DNA of 22,763 nucleotides, from assembly GCA_964398215.1 (NCBI GenBank), contig CAYNNP010000089.1, positions 1-22,763 on the forward strand. Direction: 5' to 3'. Positions 1 through 6,803 of this stretch are shown one piece after another. The stretch's first letter is position 1, and every line of letters begins with the position of its first letter. The DNA comes from CAYNNP01 sp964398215. GTDB lineage: Bacteria > Planctomycetota > Planctomycetia > Pirellulales > Pirellulaceae. Position numbers and translations under genes: made by a program. The notes beneath the pieces are model-generated. The model was not told the origin of the DNA. It made no database searches and saw only the letters and a list, made by a program, of their open reading frames with translations.

Positions 1-18
1 CATCTAGCCGCCGAATGA

Positions 19-621
19 TCAGAGGCGCCGAGTGGATTCTCGTAAGTCGCGGCTCTGAAGATCGATTCGGAATTCAGTTTCGGGAACGAACTGACAAAGC
101 GATCGCAGTGACGGTGAAAGCGATATCGTCTTGGCAGATTCAAATTTCCGATCAATCAATCGACCGAACACCAAAAAGCTGGCGCCAAGACTTTGTAAGC
201 GCTCGATTGACTGATCTCGAAGTGCTATGTCGCCCTGATAATATTTCGCGTCATCTAAGCGGATGACCGTGTCGGCACCGACGATAAATGTTGCGTCACG
301 AAACAGATTTGCTTTTTGATCGAACAAAGGCGTTCGTGTTAGCAACACATTTTCGCTTGCGTCAAATTGCTGAAGTCGCTTTCGAATGGTGGCTGAGCCG
401 AGCGCGGGTTTGTCCACATTTTGAATTGAAATCTCGTAGTACACCGGTTCACCCAATCGTTTCGCAGCGATACCGGCCATTTGATGATGGCCATCATGTC
501 GCGGATTGAAACTGCCAGGAAACACGACTTTGACAATTGAACCGCCGCCCCCAATCACATCGACTTTACCCTCGACCAGCCGACCGATCGCATCACTGTC
601 GATACGCATTTCAATCGGCAT
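19..621 (-). CDS. Nucleotidyltransferase-fold protein (NaMN/pantetheine-phosphate adenylyltransferase-like)
   Basis: A protein of about 200 residues with the signature of the HIGH-type nucleotidyltransferase superfamily: GSFNP at residues 36-40 followed by H42-D-G-H45, which in this superfamily binds nucleotide phosphates. A later FIVGADT segment and the C-terminal SRDLRESTRR stretch resemble the usual GADT and ISSTxIR motifs, although the second is degenerate. The acceptor substrate cannot be told; nicotinate mononucleotide is one possibility. From memory, planctomycete relatives often carry this domain behind a CinA-like domain, and no such domain is present here. The start is uncertain. 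The frame stays open to an ATG at 771, but that part lies inside the upstream prepilin peptidase gene. ATG 621 (or ATG 609) fits best, giving an 11-base overlap with the upstream stop and suggesting coupled translation. No clear Shine-Dalgarno is seen. Confidence 0.72.
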   Translation of the reverse strand: MPIEMRIDSDAIGRLVEGKVDVIGGGGSIVKVVFPGSFNPRHDGHHQMAGIAAKRLGEPVYYEISIQNVDKPALGSATIRKRLQQFDASENVLLTRTPLFDQKANLFRDATFIVGADTVIRLDDAKYYQGDIALRDQSIERLQSLGASFLVFGRLIDRKFESAKTISLSPSLRSLCQFVPETEFRIDLQSRDLRESTRRL

Positions 622-1996
622 CCAAAGGAGGCGTGGCTGGATTCGGCTGAAACCCGGTAGCATTATTTCCATCGTCATCAGAGTCGTCATCAGATTTTTC
701 TGAGTCGACGGTTTCCGAGGCAGCGCTGCTGGAACTGAATTCACTTTCATCAAGTACACGATTGCGATCATTCAGCCAAATGGGAATGCACAACACCATC
801 GCGCCGAAAGCCAGCAAAACTCTTGGGTCGCTGTTCTCGCTAGGCCATATCCAGGCGTTGTCGAGTTGGCGCCATAACGTGATTTGAATTGCCAGAACGA
901 CAGGTATTGAGATCGCGAACCGGGCGAGTGCATCTAAGTTTCGCGGCACGAATGGGCTGATCACCAAAGCGATTGCCGACGCCATCAGCGTGATCGCCAA
1001 CGACGCCTGCCAGCCCACAGTGACCGCGGGGATCGCCAGGATGATGATCAAGTCGATTAGTTTTTTTGTGTCGCCACCCAACGGGTTCATTTTTGGATCA
1101 GCATTCGGGCACAGCCCTTTCGCCAGCGAGCGGGCCATAATCGCAGCGGCGACCAATCCAGTTATCACGCGCATCACAGCGTTCAAGTATTGGCCGTGGG
1201 GCCACCATTGATCGGGACGCGGTGACTTCCAATGGACGACCATGAACGTAGGCCATGCCAAAATTGGAATGATGACCGCGGCCAAGGAAAACACAACAAC
1301 CTTGCTTGGCAACCGATGTTTGTCCCAGCGAATCAGGCCCATCGCCCAGCTACACGCAACGGCGACTGCATGAAATATCAACATCACAATGGTCGGCTGC
1401 GTGACCCGCGGTGCCCACAACGGGCCGCCATGTGAATGAATCATCCGATGAGGGAGAGCGAAATTGTAGAGTTCAAAAATCCCGATCGCAGCGAGGCTCG
1501 CTCCGACAAAAAATTCGACGATTGGATACCGTGGGCTAATCGGCAAGCGGCATGTTCGGCAGCGGCCGCCCAATGCCAGCCATCCCAACACGGGGATATT
1601 GTCGACAGAACGCAGGGTCGTTTCACAACGTGGGCAATGCGACCGGCCCGAAACCGACACACCGCGTGGCATCCGCCAGGCGACGACATTCAAGAAACTA
1701 CCGATTGATGAACCAAACCAGAAAAGCCACAAAAAGATCGTGACGTCAATCAATCGATTCGTGAAAAGATCCGATAGTTGATAGAAGCCAGGGCGAAGCG
1801 ATTGCATCCAGCCCACGCCAAATACATAGGCAAGGATCACTAAAACGATCCCGGTGATCGTCCCCCAGAAAGGTAGTCGCTTTCGAATTCTCCGAAGTAT
1901 TCGCAATTTTGATTCCAAAGGAAAGGAGTGTACCGAGCAACAGTTTTGACTTTCTGCAAGCTTGCCGCAATCGGACCGACCCGAAGTTCTTGGCAC
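611..1996 (-). CDS. Prepilin peptidase (A24 family), long form with acidic tail
   Basis: A polytopic inner-membrane aspartic protease of the PilD/GspO type, which cleaves and may N-methylate type IV prepilins or pseudopilins. The N-terminal domain has GSSIGSFLNVV (95-105) and two zinc-type cysteine pairs, C121-P-R-C124 and C146-R-T-C149, as in classical prepilin peptidases. Catalytic aspartates are probably D225 (RWDKHRLP) and D309 (NPLGGDTKK, matching GxGD). It is 461 residues, much longer than the usual 250-300. The excess is extra sequence around the catalytic helices, two or three more hydrophobic segments, and a Ser/Asp-rich tail at about 422-455. The start chosen is GTG 1996. The first 30-40 residues are not membrane-like, so a TTG further in is possible. 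It is divergent from the STAS gene and overlaps the nucleotidyltransferase downstream. No pilin genes are in view. Confidence 0.85.
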   Translation of the reverse strand: MPRTSGRSDCGKLAESQNCCSVHSFPLESKLRILRRIRKRLPFWGTITGIVLVILAYVFGVGWMQSLRPGFYQLSDLFTNRLIDVTIFLWLFWFGSSIGSFLNVVAWRMPRGVSVSGRSHCPRCETTLRSVDNIPVLGWLALGGRCRTCRLPISPRYPIVEFFVGASLAAIGIFELYNFALPHRMIHSHGGPLWAPRVTQPTIVMLIFHAVAVACSWAMGLIRWDKHRLPSKVVVFSLAAVIIPILAWPTFMVVHWKSPRPDQWWPHGQYLNAVMRVITGLVAAAIMARSLAKGLCPNADPKMNPLGGDTKKLIDLIIILAIPAVTVGWQASLAITLMASAIALVISPFVPRNLDALARFAISIPVVLAIQITLWRQLDNAWIWPSENSDPRVLLAFGAMVLCIPIWLNDRNRVLDESEFSSSSAASETVDSEKSDDDSDDDGNNATGFQPNPATPPLDAD

Positions 1997-2069
1997 TTAG
2001 ACCGCTCCGCAGCTACGGAATCCTGGATGACGGCAAGCATTGAAACTCAAAATACGCTAAATTTATGCG

Positions 2070-2471
2070 ATGTATCAATCGCTGTGCCTGTGTACCGGGA
2101 GATTCGTGGCCTTGGCAGAACCATCAAAATTCTTTGAAATTCAAACGCACGAATCGACGACCGAGGTGATACTGAGTTCAGCGGACTTTGTTAGCCGTCC
2201 GGTCATCAATGAAGCGGCAGACGATTTGATTTCGTTTGTAGATAAAAATAAACCGGCGCGTTTGGTGGTGAATTTTGAAAACGTGAAACAGATTTCTTCC
2301 GAGTTCATCACGGCCATGATCCGGCTGCGAGACCAAGTCGTAGGCAACGACGGACAGTTAAAATTCTCATTCATGTCAAAACAAGTTTTGCTGCCGTTCA
2401 AGATCACGAACTTGGCCGGCACGTTGTTTGAAATTCATGGCACTACGCCTAAAGCCATCAAAGCTTTCTAA
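2070..2471 (+). CDS. STAS-domain protein (anti-sigma factor antagonist type)
   Basis: A small single-domain protein of the SpoIIAA/RsbV type. Such proteins bind an anti-sigma or kinase partner and are switched off by serine phosphorylation. The alternating beta/alpha pattern fits a STAS domain: LVVNFENVKQISSEFITAMI (about residues 84-103) matches the region carrying the phosphorylatable Ser (ISSEF, conserved as DSSG-like). The tail FKITNLAGTLFEIHGT matches the usual end of the family. The start is ambiguous. ATG 2070 gives 133 residues, but GGGAG at 2097-2101 sits before GTG 2106 and TTG 2112, and the domain itself begins only around EPSKFFEI. It ends 3 bases before the receiver-ATPase gene, so the two are almost certainly one operon and probable binding partners. 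Confidence 0.82.
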   Translation: MYQSLCLCTGRFVALAEPSKFFEIQTHESTTEVILSSADFVSRPVINEAADDLISFVDKNKPARLVVNFENVKQISSEFITAMIRLRDQVVGNDGQLKFSFMSKQVLLPFKITNLAGTLFEIHGTTPKAIKAF

Positions 2472-2474
2472 TTC

Positions 2475-3377
2475 ATGCCGGACTCGCCGTACATTCTGAT
2501 TGTCGATGATAGCCCTACGCAGCTCACGCAGTTGCGAATAGTGCTGGAAGAAGAGGGGCACGTTGTGCGCACTGCCGAAAATGGCAAGGCGGCAATCGAA
2601 GCAATCCAGAGCGATCAACCACTCTTGGTCGTCACCGACCTACAAATGCCCGAGATGAACGGTCTGGATCTTGTGGGCGAAATTAAGCAGAGGGCGCCAT
2701 CGGTGCCTGTGATCTTGACGACCAGCCAAGGCAGTGAAGAAATCGCTGCCGAGGCGCTGCACAAGGGAGCGACCAGCTACGTCCCAAAACGTGACATGGC
2801 ATCCATCTTGGCACCAACGGTACGGCAAGTGATTTCGATCGTTCAAGCCGAGCGTTCTCAAGCAGCAATTTCGCAGTACGCCGTTTCCAATCAGATCGAA
2901 CTGGATATTGCCTCCGACGACAAACTCATTCCGGCGATCGTTTCCAGGCTAGAAAAGAATCTGATCGAGCTAAGCCTTTTCGATGAAGGCGAGCGGATGC
3001 AAATCGCAATGGCATTGGATGAAGCACTGACCAACGCCATTATCCACGGGAACTTGGAAGTCTCCTCCGAGCTTCGGCAGCTTGAGGATGGCCAGCAGTA
3101 CATTGACAAAATCAACGAGCGCAAGTCCACGCTGCCGTATCAAGATCGGCGAGTCAAAGTTTGCATGACGGCCAATCGAGACGAAGTCACCTTTGTGATT
3201 ACCGACGAGGGCCCAGGATTTGATCCCTCAAGTTTGCCGGATCCTACCGACCCAGAAAACCTGGAAAAAGCAGGCGGCCGCGGTTTGTTGCTGATCAACT
3301 CGTTCATGTGTGAAGTCAAACACAACAAAACGGGCAACGAAATCACGATGACAAAGCGCGCCAATTCCGATCGCTAG
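2475..3377 (+). CDS. Response-regulator receiver fused to RsbW-like ATPase/serine kinase domain
   Basis: A 300-residue two-domain signalling protein. Residues 5-125 form a CheY-like receiver with the acidic pair D11-D12, the phospho-acceptor D55 in TDLQMPEMNG and the conserved K105. Residues 140-295 form a GHKL ATPase of the HATPase_c_2 (anti-sigma factor kinase) type: N-box around EALTNAIIHGN (N187), G1 box DEGPGFD (244-250) and G2 box GGRGLLL (267-273). There is no histidine-kinase phosphoacceptor helix, so an RsbW-like serine kinase acting on the adjacent STAS protein is the likely role, gated by receiver phosphorylation. The insert at about 195-222 between N-box and G1 is longer than in RsbW. 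The ATG lies 3 bases after the STAS stop. No PP2C phosphatase, sigma factor or sensor kinase is seen in the window. Confidence 0.88.
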   Translation: MPDSPYILIVDDSPTQLTQLRIVLEEEGHVVRTAENGKAAIEAIQSDQPLLVVTDLQMPEMNGLDLVGEIKQRAPSVPVILTTSQGSEEIAAEALHKGATSYVPKRDMASILAPTVRQVISIVQAERSQAAISQYAVSNQIELDIASDDKLIPAIVSRLEKNLIELSLFDEGERMQIAMALDEALTNAIIHGNLEVSSELRQLEDGQQYIDKINERKSTLPYQDRRVKVCMTANRDEVTFVITDEGPGFDPSSLPDPTDPENLEKAGGRGLLLINSFMCEVKHNKTGNEITMTKRANSDR

Positions 3378-3508
3378 AGCTTTGATATCTGCACCTCATG
3401 AAGCCAGCCACAAAGTGGCAGAATTCGTTGACGGCTTGTTGATTTATTTGAGCCGTTAACGTCTGCCGCCAGCCCACGGTACCGCAACTTATCACCCCCG
3501 CGCATTCC
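3378..3508. other. Intergenic stretch with weak inverted repeats
   Basis: This lies between the receiver-ATPase gene and the photolyase gene. Two small inverted repeats are visible: GCCAC/GTGGC with a 3-base loop at 3407-3419, and ACGGCT/AGCCGT with a 14-base loop at 3431-3456. Neither is followed by a T-run, so neither can be called a terminator. No promoter can be assigned with confidence. Confidence 0.3.
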
Positions 3509-5011
3509 GTGCCCGTTCCAAACATTCGACATCGATACGCTAACGAACACTCGCCGCGCCCGAGCGGCGACTACGTTTTGTATTGGATGACCGCGTTCCG
3601 TCGCACGCGTCACAACTTTGCGTTGGATCACGCCATTGACCGCGCGAGAGAATTCAACAAGCCGCTGCTGATATTCGAGCCGCTTCGAACAAGGTATTCG
3701 TGGGCAAGCGACCGGACGCATCGATTTGTCATCGAAGGCATGCGCGACAACCGGGCAGCAACCAGCACAAAGAATGTGACCTACTTTCCCTACGTCGAGC
3801 CAAAGCCGGGGGCGGGAACACCGCTGCTGCATCGATTGGCGAAACGCGCCTGCACCGTAGTCACAGACGACTTTCCATGTTTTTTTCTGCCCAACATGAT
3901 TCGCGCCGTCCAAGAACGGTTGCCGGCACGACTGGAACTGATCGACAGCAACGGTTTGATTCCGATGCGGCTTCCCGAACGAACGTTTACCGTCGCGCAC
4001 AGTTATCGCCGCTGGATGCAAAAGAACATTCTTTCTGCGATGGAGGATGTCCCAAAAGCCAACCCACTGTCGCGTCTGAATCTTCCCAAACTAGAAGGCG
4101 TGCCGGCAAAGATACTGCAACGTTGGCCGGTCGCTGATTTGGACGGGCTGTTGCAAACCGGTGGACTTGCGGCGTTCCCGATTGATCACAAAGTCAGCGT
4201 TTGCAGCGACATTCCCGGCGGGCAAGTTGAAGCTCGCCGAAGACTAAAAGCGTTTGCCGGAAAAACGATCAAGCTTTATGGCACCGACCGAAATCATCCT
4301 GACGAAAAGGTAACAACTGGCTTAAGTCCACATTTGCACTTTGGGCACATTTCGGCTCACGAAATCATCAACGCTGTGCTGGATTCTGAACAGTGGAATC
4401 CATCGATGTGCTCGGTGGCGAACGGCAAGAATCAAGGGTTTTGGAATACCAGCGAACCCGCCGAAGGATTCTTGGACCAGATGCTGACGTGGCGTGAAAT
4501 GGGCTTCAACAAATGTGTGCGTGAACCCGAAAGCTACGATCGATTCGAATCGCTGCCTGAGTGGGCACAATTGACCTTGAACCAGCATGCTGATGATCCG
4601 CGGCCTTCGATTTACGAGCTAGATCAGTTCGAGTCCGCAAGCACGCATGATGAACTTTGGAATGCTGCCCAGCGGGAGCTGGTTCAGACCGGCGGGATGC
4701 ACAACTACATGAGAATGTTGTGGGGCAAAAAAATATTGCACTGGAGCGAAACGCCGCAGCAAGCGCTCGCCACCATGATTCACTTGAACAACAAATACGC
4801 TTTGGATGGTCGTGACCCAAATTCGTACAGCGGGATATTCTGGGTGCTAGGCCGTTACGACCGTGCTTGGGGCCCGAAACGCCCCGTGTTCGGCAGTATT
4901 CGGTACATGACCTGCGAAAGTGCGAGAAAGAAACTGAGACTCAAGAAGTACTTGGCAAGGTTTTCTGGGATGGCGGCCCAGCGTACAATTCCCGGTATCG
5001 AGCCTGATTGA
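3509..5011 (+). CDS. Class II deoxyribodipyrimidine photolyase
   Basis: A 500-residue cytoplasmic FAD flavoprotein that uses light to split cyclobutane pyrimidine dimers in DNA. The N-terminal part (YVLYWMTAFRRTRHNFALDHAI, roughly residues 22-43) is the alpha/beta photolyase domain. The C-terminal FAD domain carries the class II signatures HNYMRMLWGKKIL from residue 398 and LDGRDPNSYSGIFW from residue 432, then GRYDRAWGPKRPVFGSIRYM. This HNYxRMxWxKKIL...DGRDPN pattern separates class II from class I photolyases and cryptochromes. The length is normal for the class. The start is GTG 3509; no Shine-Dalgarno is obvious, and the ORF gives no nearby ATG before the conserved region. It stands alone between signalling and ribosomal genes, so its regulation is not visible. 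Confidence 0.93.
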   Translation: MPVPNIRHRYANEHSPRPSGDYVLYWMTAFRRTRHNFALDHAIDRAREFNKPLLIFEPLRTRYSWASDRTHRFVIEGMRDNRAATSTKNVTYFPYVEPKPGAGTPLLHRLAKRACTVVTDDFPCFFLPNMIRAVQERLPARLELIDSNGLIPMRLPERTFTVAHSYRRWMQKNILSAMEDVPKANPLSRLNLPKLEGVPAKILQRWPVADLDGLLQTGGLAAFPIDHKVSVCSDIPGGQVEARRRLKAFAGKTIKLYGTDRNHPDEKVTTGLSPHLHFGHISAHEIINAVLDSEQWNPSMCSVANGKNQGFWNTSEPAEGFLDQMLTWREMGFNKCVREPESYDRFESLPEWAQLTLNQHADDPRPSIYELDQFESASTHDELWNAAQRELVQTGGMHNYMRMLWGKKILHWSETPQQALATMIHLNNKYALDGRDPNSYSGIFWVLGRYDRAWGPKRPVFGSIRYMTCESARKKLRLKKYLARFSGMAAQRTIPGIEPD

Positions 5012-5169
5012 GAGGTTTGGAAGATCTCGAATGATGCTTTTCGCTGGCAATCACGGCAAAAGGCCTTGCTACACCCGCTCTGGGTCGATAAATTCCCCGA
5101 TCCGCCGGTGGCGCAGATTCGCGTTACGTGGCTCGCTAATTAAACACTACAAGCGCTAGAAATCGTCCT
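5012..5169. other. Leader region upstream of rplM
   Basis: An intergenic stretch that should hold the promoter and 5' leader of the rplM-rpsI operon. AT-rich candidates for a -10 element are GATAAAT at 5087-5093 and TAATTAAA near 5139, but no convincing -35/-10 pair can be chosen. GGGTCG (5082-5087) can pair with CGATCC (5098-5103) through one G-U pair, a weak hairpin only. Confidence 0.25.
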
Positions 5170-5622
5170 GTGGCTGCTCAACCAACTTTCATGGCCAAGC
5201 CCGGCCAAATCGAAAAACAATGGTTCATCACTGATGCAACCGACGAAGTGCTAGGCCGTTTGGCTGGCGATATCGCCGTCATTCTGATGGGCAAGCATCG
5301 TCCCCAATACACACCGCACGTTGATTGTGGTGACTTCGTGATTGTCACGAATGCCGAAAAGGTCGGCATGACGGGCAAGAAAATGGAAGACCGTCACTAC
5401 ACGTGGTACACAGGTTATCCAGGATTACGCCTGGAGAGCTACGGTGACCGCCAACAGCGTAAACCAGAAGATTTGATCTACCACGCGGTACGTCGAATGC
5501 TTCCCAAGAATAAACTTGCTCGTCAGATGATCAAGAAGCTGAAGATCTACAGCGGCTCGGACCATCCACACGCTGCTCAACAGCCAACCACGCTGGAACG
5601 AACCAGCAAGAAAATTGGCTGA
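5170..5622 (+). CDS. rplM: 50S ribosomal protein L13
   Basis: Large-subunit ribosomal protein L13, an early assembly protein that binds 23S rRNA. The sequence follows the family throughout: QWFITDATDEVLGRLAGDIA (about 17-36), LMGKHRPQYTPHVDCGDFV (about 39-57), the GYPGLR motif, and AVRRMLPKNKLARQM near 105-120. It is 150 residues, slightly longer than the roughly 142 of E. coli because of extra residues at both ends. The start is taken as GTG 5170; ATG 5191 (residue 8, MAKPGQIEKQW) is a real alternative that would give the more usual length. It is followed by rpsI after 47 bases, the near-universal rplM-rpsI pairing. Confidence 0.96.
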   Translation: MAAQPTFMAKPGQIEKQWFITDATDEVLGRLAGDIAVILMGKHRPQYTPHVDCGDFVIVTNAEKVGMTGKKMEDRHYTWYTGYPGLRLESYGDRQQRKPEDLIYHAVRRMLPKNKLARQMIKKLKIYSGSDHPHAAQQPTTLERTSKKIG

Positions 5623-5669
5623 TTTAACCGCCTGAACGAATACAAAAAACTCTGAAGACAAATTGATCC

Positions 5670-6083
5670 ATGGTTGCTGTCAAAAAAGACAAAATTAACG
5701 GCGATGCTCTAGGAACCGGACGACGCAAAAGCAGTGTTGCTCGAGTTCGTGTCCGCAGTGGCAGCGGTAAAATCACCATCAACAAGAAATCGTTGGCAGA
5801 GTACTTCGTTAACGACCAAGACCAACATGCAATCACCGAAACCTTGGCAGCGGCCGAATTAGCCGACAAGGTTGATGTATTGGTTCGCGTCAATGGTGGC
5901 GGAACGACCGGCCAAAGCGGTGCAGTACGGATGGGACTGGCGCGTGCGTTGGTTTGCTATGACGAAGCACTTCACGAAGTACTACGCGTTGGTGGCTACC
6001 TGACACGTGATTCACGAATGAAAGAGCGAAAGAAACCGGGTCTACGCGGTGCTCGCCGTGGGGTCCAGTTCAGCAAGCGTTAA
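5670..6083 (+). CDS. rpsI: 30S ribosomal protein S9
   Basis: Small-subunit ribosomal protein S9, whose C-terminal tail reaches the P-site tRNA. Family hallmarks are GTGRRKSSVARVRVRSGSG near the N-terminus, NGGGTTGQSGAVRMGLARAL in the middle, and the terminal LRGARRGVQFSKR, which closely matches the canonical KxRRxxQFSKR end. It has 137 residues against about 130 in most bacteria, the extra being a short N-terminal MVAVKKDKINGDA segment. ATG 5670 is the start. It is transcribed with rplM, and a strong hairpin lies 28 bases after the stop. Confidence 0.97.
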   Translation: MVAVKKDKINGDALGTGRRKSSVARVRVRSGSGKITINKKSLAEYFVNDQDQHAITETLAAAELADKVDVLVRVNGGGTTGQSGAVRMGLARALVCYDEALHEVLRVGGYLTRDSRMKERKKPGLRGARRGVQFSKR

Positions 6084-6111
6084 GCTTCTTTTGGCCAGAA
6101 AATTCACGTCG

Positions 6112-6147
6112 ACAACCTGCGTGACTGTGTTACAGTACGTAGGTTGT
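6112..6147 (+). terminator. Strong 16-bp hairpin after rpsI, no T-run
   Basis: ACAACCTGCGT (6112-6122) pairs with ACGTAGGTTGT (6137-6147) through one G-T wobble. ACTGT (6124-6128) then pairs with ACAGT (6132-6136), leaving G6123 bulged and a GTT loop. It lies just after rpsI, so it probably ends or protects the rplM-rpsI transcript. There is no T-run after it, so a simple Rho-independent terminator is not proven; a 3' stabiliser or processing site is the alternative. A TATAGT at 6147-6152 could serve as a -10 element for infA, but no matching -35 is seen. Confidence 0.5.
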
Positions 6148-6268
6148 ATAGTAGTCGACGGCCGGTGTTCGGCACGCCGTATGCACTGCTTCTAGTCAGT
6201 CGATGCTATGGTGCCAATTTGGCGGCTCTCTTAGGACATTGGAATTTTCACACAGAAAAGGTTTTGGT

Positions 6269-6487
6269 TTGGCAAAAGAAGAAGCTTTTGAAGTCGAGGG
6301 TACGGTCACCCAGGCTCTTGCAAACACTCGATTTCGGGTGCAATTAGAAACTGGCAACGAAGTGATGGCGCACGTTGCAGGACGCATGAGGAAACACTTC
6401 ATACGTATCGTTCCAGGCGATAAAGTACGTGTTGAGCTGTCGCCCTATGATTTGACCAAGGGTCGTATCACGTACCGAGAAAGATAA
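6269..6487 (+). CDS. infA: Translation initiation factor IF-1
   Basis: A 72-residue protein, exactly the usual IF-1 length when read from TTG 6269. IF-1 is an OB-fold protein that sits in the ribosomal A site during initiation. Visible signatures are AKEEAFEVEGTVTQALANTRF at the N-terminus, GNEVMAHVAGRMRKHFIRI in the middle (family: GxxVxAHISGKMRxxxIRI), and GDKVRVELSPYDLTKGRITYR at the end. The same frame is open back to ATG 6203, but that would add 22 residues unlike IF-1. AAAGG at 6257-6261 is placed 7 bases before the TTG, supporting the short form. The rare start codon on a central translation factor may tune its level. Confidence 0.94.
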   Translation: MAKEEAFEVEGTVTQALANTRFRVQLETGNEVMAHVAGRMRKHFIRIVPGDKVRVELSPYDLTKGRITYRER

Positions 6488-6514
6488 ACCGTCTGCAAAT
6501 TCATCAAATAATCC

Positions 6515-6543
6515 GTTGGATGATCAGACATTGCTGATCCCAA
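6515..6543 (+). terminator. Possible infA transcript end (imperfect hairpin)
   Basis: GATCAG (6521-6526) and CTGATC (6533-6538) pair perfectly around a 6-base loop, and TTGG (6515-6518) can extend the stem with CCAA (6540-6543) across small bulges. It begins 28 bases after the infA stop. No T-run follows, so terminator activity is only a guess. Confidence 0.3.
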
Positions 6544-6685
6544 CAATCTGAAATCGGCCTCTTTTGTCGATTTATAGGGCTAGGTTCGGGGAAAATCACC
6601 GAATTTCTTCAGGCCATCGACTGATTGACTTGCCCCCTTTGTACATTGGCCCGAAACTAATGGCCCCATGTCAGGGTAAACGAAG

Positions 6686-6715
6686 TGCAGCACCGCAAAC
6701 CAATGCGATGCTGCA
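6686..6715 (+). promoter_or_regulatory. 11-bp hairpin in leader of the secreted-protein gene
   Basis: TGCAGCA (6686-6692) pairs with TGCTGCA (6709-6715). After a single C-A mismatch, CGCA (6694-6697) pairs with TGCG (6704-6707) around an AACCAA loop. It ends 88 bases before ATG 6804. A second, smaller hairpin, TGGCT/AGCCA, follows at 6749-6764. No T-run is present. A structured 5' leader affecting mRNA stability or translation is possible; no known riboswitch is recognised. Confidence 0.35.
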
Positions 6716-6803
6716 ACAATCAAACCAAACTAATCGACCAGTTTGCTATGGCTACCACAAGCCAAATTGGACGGGTCACTCCGCACGCTAAACGTCTTGA
6801 AGG

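Larger units (their letters stand above)
6488..6803. other. Intergenic region with structured leader elements
   Basis: No gene is seen in these 316 bases. They hold an inverted repeat GATCAG/CTGATC (6521-6526 with 6533-6538), which may mark the end of the infA transcript, and two hairpins nearer the next gene (6686-6715 and 6749-6764). Short open frames here have no recognisable similarity and no plausible start context. The promoter of the following gene should lie here, but I cannot assign it. Confidence 0.45.

Noticed and set aside
622..771. N-terminal extension of the nucleotidyltransferase from ATG 771
   Set aside because: It lies wholly inside the prepilin peptidase coding region and encodes no domain; the open frame is probably incidental.
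3431..3456. ACGGCT/AGCCGT inverted repeat as a terminator after the receiver-ATPase gene
   Set aside because: The loop is 14 bases, the stem only 6, and no T-run follows.
3374..4021. 215-codon open frame opposite the start of the photolyase gene
   Set aside because: It lies antisense to a confidently identified gene, has no recognisable domain, and is rich in Arg/His/Cys as expected of a shadow frame.
6203..6268. 22-residue N-terminal extension of infA from ATG 6203
   Set aside because: It is not IF-1-like, and the 72-residue form from TTG 6269 has a placed ribosome site.
5012..6268. tRNA or small RNA genes in the ribosomal-protein region
   Set aside because: No cloverleaf, TTCRA box or acceptor pairing could be found in the intergenic stretches.
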